Positions 58,659-64,000 of a stretch of 64,000 nt of DNA are shown piece after piece. A program made the position numbers and the translations under genes. Each line of letters starts with the position of its first letter. Position 1 is the stretch's first letter. The notes below the pieces were generated by a model. That model made no database searches, had not been told where the DNA came from, and worked only from the letters and a program-made list of their open reading frames with translations. Source of the DNA: Aphidius gifuensis (Eukaryota > Arthropoda > Insecta > Hymenoptera > Braconidae); assembly GCF_014905175.1 (NCBI RefSeq), contig NC_057790.1, positions 9,672,001-9,736,000 of the forward strand, in the 5' to 3' direction.

Positions 58659-59879
58659 GGGGCATTCCATGTCAACTCACAGGGTTTTTTCCCTCACCCT
58701 CTCAGATTCGAAAACAAATATTTTTTTTTAGTAAGTCATCGACTCTGATTTTTTTTTTATTTTTACCATCATTAACCGCCGAGCCGGAATCAAAAAACGC
58801 CTCCTTCACAAAAGTAAAATACGATTCCGCCATTTTTTAAAATTCTGATTTTTTTACTGTGAATAGTAGAGCACAAGATTAGCTCAATTTCCAAATTTCA
58901 TCATGGGATAACGATAGGTTCATTATAAAAAATTTCCATGAAAATATTATAAGGCCATATCCCACAAAACAGGTTTTCGTATAGGAAATTTCCTCACAAT
59001 TACGGAAAGAACACGAAAGAAATTCCCACGCATGCGCAAAGTGGTTAAAAATCAAGTTGAATTATCGAAAAAACGGCTATTTATCGGTTATATATCGTAC
59101 AGCCATGAAAATAACGATTAATTCTAAAATTCAATAATGGCGATCGGTGAAACTCGTTAAAGAGAAAAAAATGACGTAATAAAAATTTCGATATCTCGAA
59201 TAGTTTTCGACTTATCGATATTTTTTCAAAACATGCATACGATTTACTTAGCCGTTAGATGTTTTACAATCGCTGTAATTATAGCTAAACAATCAATATT
59301 TATTCAAGATGTTAAATTTTTATTAGGACATTTTTTTTTCTTTGACGAGTTTTATCGATCACCATTATTGAAGTTTAGAATCAATCGTTATTTTTATAGC
59401 TGTACGATAAATAACCGATAAATAGCCGTTTTTCGATAATTCAACTTGATTTTTAACCACTTTGCGCATGCGTGGGAATTTTTTTCGTATTTTTCCCGTA
59501 ATCGTGAGGAAATTTTCTATAAGAAACAAAAAAAAAAACCTGTTTTTTGGGATATGATCTTGCCTGATTTTAATAATTTTCACATGGAAAAAAAAAATTT
59601 TTATAATGAACCCATCGTTATCCCATGATAAAATTTGAAAATTGAGCTAATCTTGTGCTCTACTATCTGCAGTAAAAAAATCAGAATTTTAAAAAATGGC
59701 GAAATCGTAGTTTTCTCTTGTGAAGGAGGCGTTTTTTGATTCTGGCTCGGCGGTTAATGATGGTAAAAATAAAAAAAAAATCAGAGGTACATCTGAGTCG
59801 ATGACTAACTCAAAAAAAATATTTATTTTCGAATCTGAGGGTGAGGGAAAAAACCCTGTGAGTTGACATGGAATGCCCC
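58659..59879. mobile_element. Long fold-back element, 1.2 kb, ends GGGGCATTCC
   Basis: GGGGCATTCCATGTCAACTC at the left is mirrored by GAGTTGACATGGAATGCCCC at the right, with ATAT on both sides. Arms of about 500 bp can be followed inwards (GCCGAGCC, TGGGATAACGAT, CGCATGCG, CAACTTGATTTTTAACCAC). The centre at 59230-59310 carries TAGCCGTTAGAT and TAGCTAAACAATCAATATTT, related to the motif array at 31497-31725. It is non-coding, and the class is not determined. Confidence 0.85.
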
Positions 59880-59929
59880 ATATGTAATAATAAAAAAATA
59901 ATAATAATAATAAATAAAATAATAGGGGT

Positions 59930-60419
59930 GGTTTTTTAAGGGTAGTTTTTTTGAGGGAAGTTTATCAGGGTAGTGTGCCGCGAGGGATAGTCGCGTATGA
60001 GCCCCGCGGAGTTTGTCGGTGCTCGAGGGGGGAACGCGAGCAAGCGGCCCAGAGGGAAAGGGGTAGGTAAAAAAACGGCTCCCAAAACCTGTTTTCTCGT
60101 GGATCGTATACCATTTAACAGCACGCTGCCCGCTATCTCTCCCTATACTCTACTCATAGACTAGTCAAGGTTTCATTCAGTTTAAGTTATTGTCATTATA
60201 ATCTTATATTTATTTCATATTTTTCCAATTCATTTTGAGTATCTGGTGCTCGTGAATTACGTTTTATATATGCTGTCGAATGGCTGTCAAATCGCTGTCG
60301 ACTGAATGCTACATTGGAGAGTCAAATCCCGATAGGTGTCGACGCAACCGCTAGGGAAGAGATGAGTCGCTTCATTTTGAGCGTGAAGAAAACGTTAATT
60401 CTGTTGCTTGGATAAGTAT
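59930..60419. other. GC-richer non-coding patch before the CACTA remnant
   Basis: 59935-60130 is unusually GC-rich for the window (GTGCCGCGAGGGATAGTCGC, AGCCCCGCGGAG) and has no ORF. It may be the end or promoter of the following transposon. 60140-60420 is ordinary. No CACTA terminal motif was found. Confidence 0.35.
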
Positions 60420-61800
60420 AGACAATGTTTCTAATGTTGAATCTGATGAAACATGAAATTCAAGTCATGAAGGATCTGCTGATACACACAGAGATGTAAA
60501 TACTCCTATGGAAAAAACAATTTCGATAGATGATGCATTGAATAATACAATGGATGAAGAAGTTGATAAAACTGACGATGAACCACTTAGTGACGATGAA
60601 CCACTTGGTGACAATGATGATATTATTGAAGGCGAAAATGTCGAGATTCACATTAACGATGACATTTATGTTGGATCATATTTCAATGAAGTGAATGAAG
60701 AAGATTCAGCTAGTGACTCGGATGACGATGAACCCATTAATCTTGAATCGAATCGTCTTAATAAATGAACAGCACAGTCAATAAATGTATTGCTCGGAAA
60801 CAAACTTTTACCAGAAAATAAAAAGCAATTGTGGAAAATTTTGAATAAAAATCTGCAGGCATCCATTTTTATGCTTACTGCCCAATAAAAAATTGTAGAG
60901 CATACTTGGGAAGGTATAATCGTTTGGGAGAAGGAGGGAGATGCATATGTGGGTGGCAAATAATAAAAAAGAATGTCAGTTATTTCGTTAGTCTTAGTTT
61001 GAGATATCAGTTCCAAAAATTCCTAGATTCTCCTGCTGCCCAAGAACTTCTGGAATACAAAAACAGAAGACAAAAAAGGAATCCAATGAATCTTGAAGGG
61101 ATGGGAAATGTTATCGTAAACTGCAAGATAATGATATCACTTCAAATAACGACTTTGTGTATATTTTCAACACAGGTGGCTTCAAACTCACGAAATCTTC
61201 AAACGCTAATGTGTGGCCTTTGTTTGTTCAGTTCGTTGGTCTGCCAAAACATTTAAGGCAAAGATATATGTTTTTAGCTAGCATTTGGGTCGGCACAGGT
61301 GAACCTAATATGATGACATACTTACGGCCATTCGTGGATCAGGCCAATAAATTGTCAGTCACGGGTATCCTATGGAAATAGTAAATAAGTTCATACCAGC
61401 TTGCTGTGGATGTGACACACCAGGCCGAAGTGAAGTCTTAAACATGATGAGGTTTAATGGGCATCATGGTTGTACATTTTGCAATCACCCTGGACTTTAT
61501 ATTGGGGAAGTATGAAATATCTTTTCAATATGGGTGCTTTTGAAATTCCTCAACCATACAATCGTACTCACGAAAGTATATTAAATGACATGATCAACGC
61601 CCATATTTCACGTAAAATGATACAGGGAGTAAAAGGACCATCCAAGTTGATAAATTTACAATTTTTCGATTTATCCACGGGCCGTAAGTCGAGTAGATGA
61701 CTTACATGCAGTTCTACTGGGATGTCCTCAATTTCATACTGAATGGATACTGGAAAATATGACACCAGAGCAAAGAAAGATTCTTAATCAGTGATTAATG
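60420..61800 (+). pseudogene. CACTA-type (Tnp2/Transposase_21) transposase, decayed
   Basis: An acidic start (60508-60768, many Asp/Glu/Ser) is followed by CPIKNC … CICGW and a segment FQKFLDSPAAQELLEYKNRR (about 61010-61070). Then GGFKLTKSSNANVWPLFVQF (61172-61231), FLASIWVGTGEPNMMTYLRPF, CCGCDTPGRSEVLNMMRFNG and HHGCTFCNHPG follow. RTHESIL and GVKGPSKL (61560-61640) are next, and VDDLHAVLLGCP near 61690. This order is that of the Tnp2 family of CACTA elements, which cut and paste DNA. At least four frame changes and several stops break it. The end after 61800 and the terminal repeats were not found. Confidence 0.8.
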
Positions 61801-63420
61801 GAAATAAAAACGCCAAGAGAAATCAGTAGAAAGCCAAGGATTATTGATTTGATTGCTCCCCTAGCGAAAAAGCCGATAGTCGGTTTGTGCACTGATCTCA
61901 TACAATAACGACACAAAACCGACACACGACTAGAAGAATTTCTAAGTCACAAAAATAAATAGTAAGAAGCATTTAAAAAATAAAATATTATGTCTAAAAA
62001 ATTCTAAATAATATTTTTATAATTTAAGACACATTAGAATTTTTTTTAAATAATTTTTTTATTGAAAAAACTCAATTTTATTATGTATTAAAAGTGAGGT
62101 TAGCTGTCATAATCATCTGTACAAGACTGTGAGATTTTACAATTCTCACTCAATTCCGACACAATTCCGGCACACGACTGTGAGAATTGTAAATCCGACA
62201 CGATTCCGACACAAATCCGACAGACGTATGACAGTATATTTTTATTTTGTATTTAATATAAAAAAAGAACATTTTATTAATAAAAATTTTTGTTCAATAT
62301 TAAAGTTATAATATTTTAATAATTTTAGGCATATTAGATTTTTTTTTTTAAATAAATTTTGATAAAAAAAATAATTGGAATCGTCTGTGAAAATTTGCGA
62401 TTTGCAAAAATTTTTGTTCAATAATAAAATTATAATCTTTTAATAATTATAGGCATATTAGATTTTTTTTTAATTATTTTATTAGAAAATTATCATTTTT
62501 TGGTTTTTTTATGAGGTTAAGAAAGGTTTTTTTTCAAATACTTTTTTTTCAAAACTATTACATTTAATCAGTTTCCCACGTATTTGGTATTTTTGTAACT
62601 CGAATGTAATTTGTAATGAAACCATGTATTTGGTTTCCCATTATGTTTCCAATTATTTTTTTTGTCAAAATTTATTCAAAAAAAAAAAAACTAATATGCC
62701 TAAAATTATTAAAATATTATAACTTTAATATTAAACAAAAATTGTTATTAATAAAATGCTTTTTTTCATATTAAATACGAAATGTAAAAATATACTGTCG
62801 TACGTCTGTCGGAATTGTGTCGGAATTGTGTCGGAATTGTGTGAGAATTGCAAATTCTCACAGACGATTCCAATTATTTTTTTTGTCAAAATTTATTCAA
62901 AAGAAAAAAATCTAATATGCCGAAAATTATTAAAATATTATAACTTTAATATTGAACAAAAATTTTTATTAATAAAATGCTTTTTTTTTATATTAAATAC
63001 AAAATAAAAATATACTGTCGTACGTCTGTCGGATTTGTGTCGGAATTGTGTCGGATTTACAATTCTCACAGCCGTGTGTCGGAATTGTGTCGGAATTGTG
63101 TGAGAATTGCAAATTCTCACAGACGATTCCAATTATTTTTTTTGTCAAAATTTATTCAAAAGAAAAAAATCTAATATGCCGAAAATTATTAAAATATTAT
63201 AACTTTAATATTGAACAAAAATTTTTATTAATAAAATGCTTTTTTTTTATATTAAATACAAAATAAAAATATACTGTCGTACGTCTGTCGGATTTGTGTC
63301 GGATTTACAATTCTCACAGTCGTGTGTCGGAATTGTGTCGGAATTGTGTGAGAATTGCAAATTCTCACAGACGATTCCAATTATTTTTTTTGTCAAAATT
63401 TATTCAAAAGAAAAAAATTT
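61801..63420. repeat. ~240-bp repeats, partly inverted, with an 11-bp GTCGGAATTGT core
   Basis: Direct units at about 62680-62880, 62880-63125 and 63125-63370 contain CTAATATGCCGAAAATTATT, AATATACTGTCGTACGTCTG, runs of GTCGGAATTGT and ATTCTCACAGACGATTCC. Inverted units lie at 62130-62395 (CGACAGACGTATGACAGTAT, AATAATTTTAGGCATATTAG), and a shorter part is at 62395-62470. An older patch near 61900 has CGACACAAAACCGACACACG. The block is therefore a large imperfect palindrome with tandem arms. ORFs here are repeated copies of each other. Confidence 0.75.
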
Positions 63421-63612
63421 GACAAAACTAGATTGTCCGTAAATTGAGGAGTCCCAATTTCCTCTCAAAATTTGCTAAACTTTGACTAAATTTTGACTAA
63501 ACTTTGACTAAATTTTGACTAAATTTTGACTAAATTTGCCAAATTTTGACAAAATTTCTCATAATTATTTGACAAAATTTGACAAATTTCGTCAAAATTA
63601 TTTTCACCAGGG
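63421..63612. repeat. 12-bp TTTGACTAAATT minisatellite ending in TTTTCACCAGG
   Basis: About seven TTTGACTAAA-type units (63478-63540) grade into TTTGACAAAA units and end with TTTTCACCAGG at 63611. This is the same terminal word as the right end of the element at 56611-57006, with an unrelated minisatellite core. A left end was not found, so the copy may be truncated or nested in the repeats before it. Confidence 0.55.
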
Positions 63613-63618
63613 TATATA

Positions 63619-63826
63619 GAGTGAAACCGTCAGAAGAAGTTCACGAGGTATGTTATGCGCATGCGCGAATATTGACGCACACAGAGACTAATTGTATGTC
63701 TGTGTGTACAAGAATTATGAGTGGGGGAATGAAGCTGTTACACAGATATACAATTTGCCTTTGTGTGCTTCCATATTCGCGCATGTGCATATGGTTTCTC
63801 ATGATCTTCTTTTGCCGGTTTCACTC
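63619..63826. mobile_element. 208-bp fold-back element, ends GAGTGAAACCG
   Basis: GAGTGAAACCGTCAGAAGAAG and the complement of CTTCTTTTGCCGGTTTCACTC correspond, and both sides are flanked by TA. The arms run through GCGCATGCGCGAATAT to the centre near 63720. An ORF across it (63579-63839) is accidental. Confidence 0.75.
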
Positions 63827-63834
63827 TAAGCATA

Positions 63835-64000
63835 TATAATTAGATCTAATTAGATCTGACTAGATCTCATCAGATCTAAGTAGATATAATCAGATCTAAG
63901 TAGATATAATCAGATCTAATCATATCGAAAATGCTGCGGGATCGAATTATATACAAGCATATATAATTATATCTAATTAGATCTAAGTAGATATAATCAG
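63835..64000. repeat. AGATCTAAT/AGATATAATC minisatellite, runs out of the window
   Basis: Ten-bp units of the type TAGATCTAAT and TAGATATAATC alternate. They are interrupted once by a unique stretch ATATCGAAAATGCTGCGGGA near 63922-63945. A second run starts with TATATAATTA near 63960, as at 63833. Confidence 0.8.

Noticed and set aside
1..64000. tRNA, rRNA or snRNA genes
   Set aside because: I looked for cloverleaf-like A/B boxes and conserved rRNA words by eye and saw none. A tRNAscan or Rfam run would be decisive.

Overview
The window is AT-rich nuclear DNA of an arthropod, most likely an insect. A hymenopteran is possible but not shown. The support is an intron-containing malic-enzyme gene remnant, Ty3/gypsy and BEL/Pao retroelements, PHD-type LINE ORF1 sequence and many TIR/fold-back elements. 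No intact host gene, tRNA, rRNA or CRISPR array was recognised. It reads as a transposon graveyard with nested insertions.

Layout. 1-2.4 kb: non-coding, with small diverged inverted repeats. 2.4-4.4 kb: broken LINE reverse transcriptase (minus). 4.5-5.2 kb: a TIR element with two internal tandem units (relatives at 27.8-28.4 and 30.4-30.6 kb). 5.4-10.7 kb: LTR element D (LTR, tRNA-Leu-type primer site, gag, an Asn/Asp-rich second ORF, no pol), with a MITE in its leader. 12.6-24.8 kb: malic-enzyme pseudogene (minus), one of whose introns holds a 10.5-kb Ty3/gypsy element, A (12942-23473), flanked by ATAC duplications. 25.8-27.2 kb: minus-strand remnants of a retroviral-type integrase and a BEL/Pao gag. 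31-32.8 kb: tandem repeats. 34.5-35.6 kb: LINE ORF1 (minus). 36.3-36.9 kb: 7-bp satellite. 37.2-46.4 kb: a second, 5'-truncated Ty3/gypsy element, B, related to A but carrying an extra long ORF after the integrase. 48.6-55.9 kb: a DNA transposon, T, with matching ends, coding remnants (C2H2 finger plus a second domain), a 2-kb array of alternating inverted repeats, and a solo LTR related to D. 56.6-60 kb: a minisatellite-cored TIR element, a 1.2-kb solo LTR and a 1.2-kb fold-back element. 60.4-61.8 kb: decayed CACTA-type (Tnp2) transposase. 62-64 kb: repeat arrays and a small fold-back.

A and B share architecture: a repeat-rich leader, a Gag with a basic AT-hook-like N-terminal extension, then protease, reverse transcriptase, RNase H and integrase. 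Both are GC-richer than their surroundings, so they look younger than D or the LINEs. The most interesting points are B's accessory ORF (zinc-knuckle-like motif, two IDLEEP motifs, Cys/His-rich tail), A's leader (12 hairpin units plus an internal TATA/Inr/DPE-like promoter), and the recurrence of short tandem or palindromic repeats inside otherwise unrelated mobile elements. Several frameshifts lie at homopolymers and could be assembly errors. The substitution stops are better evidence of decay.
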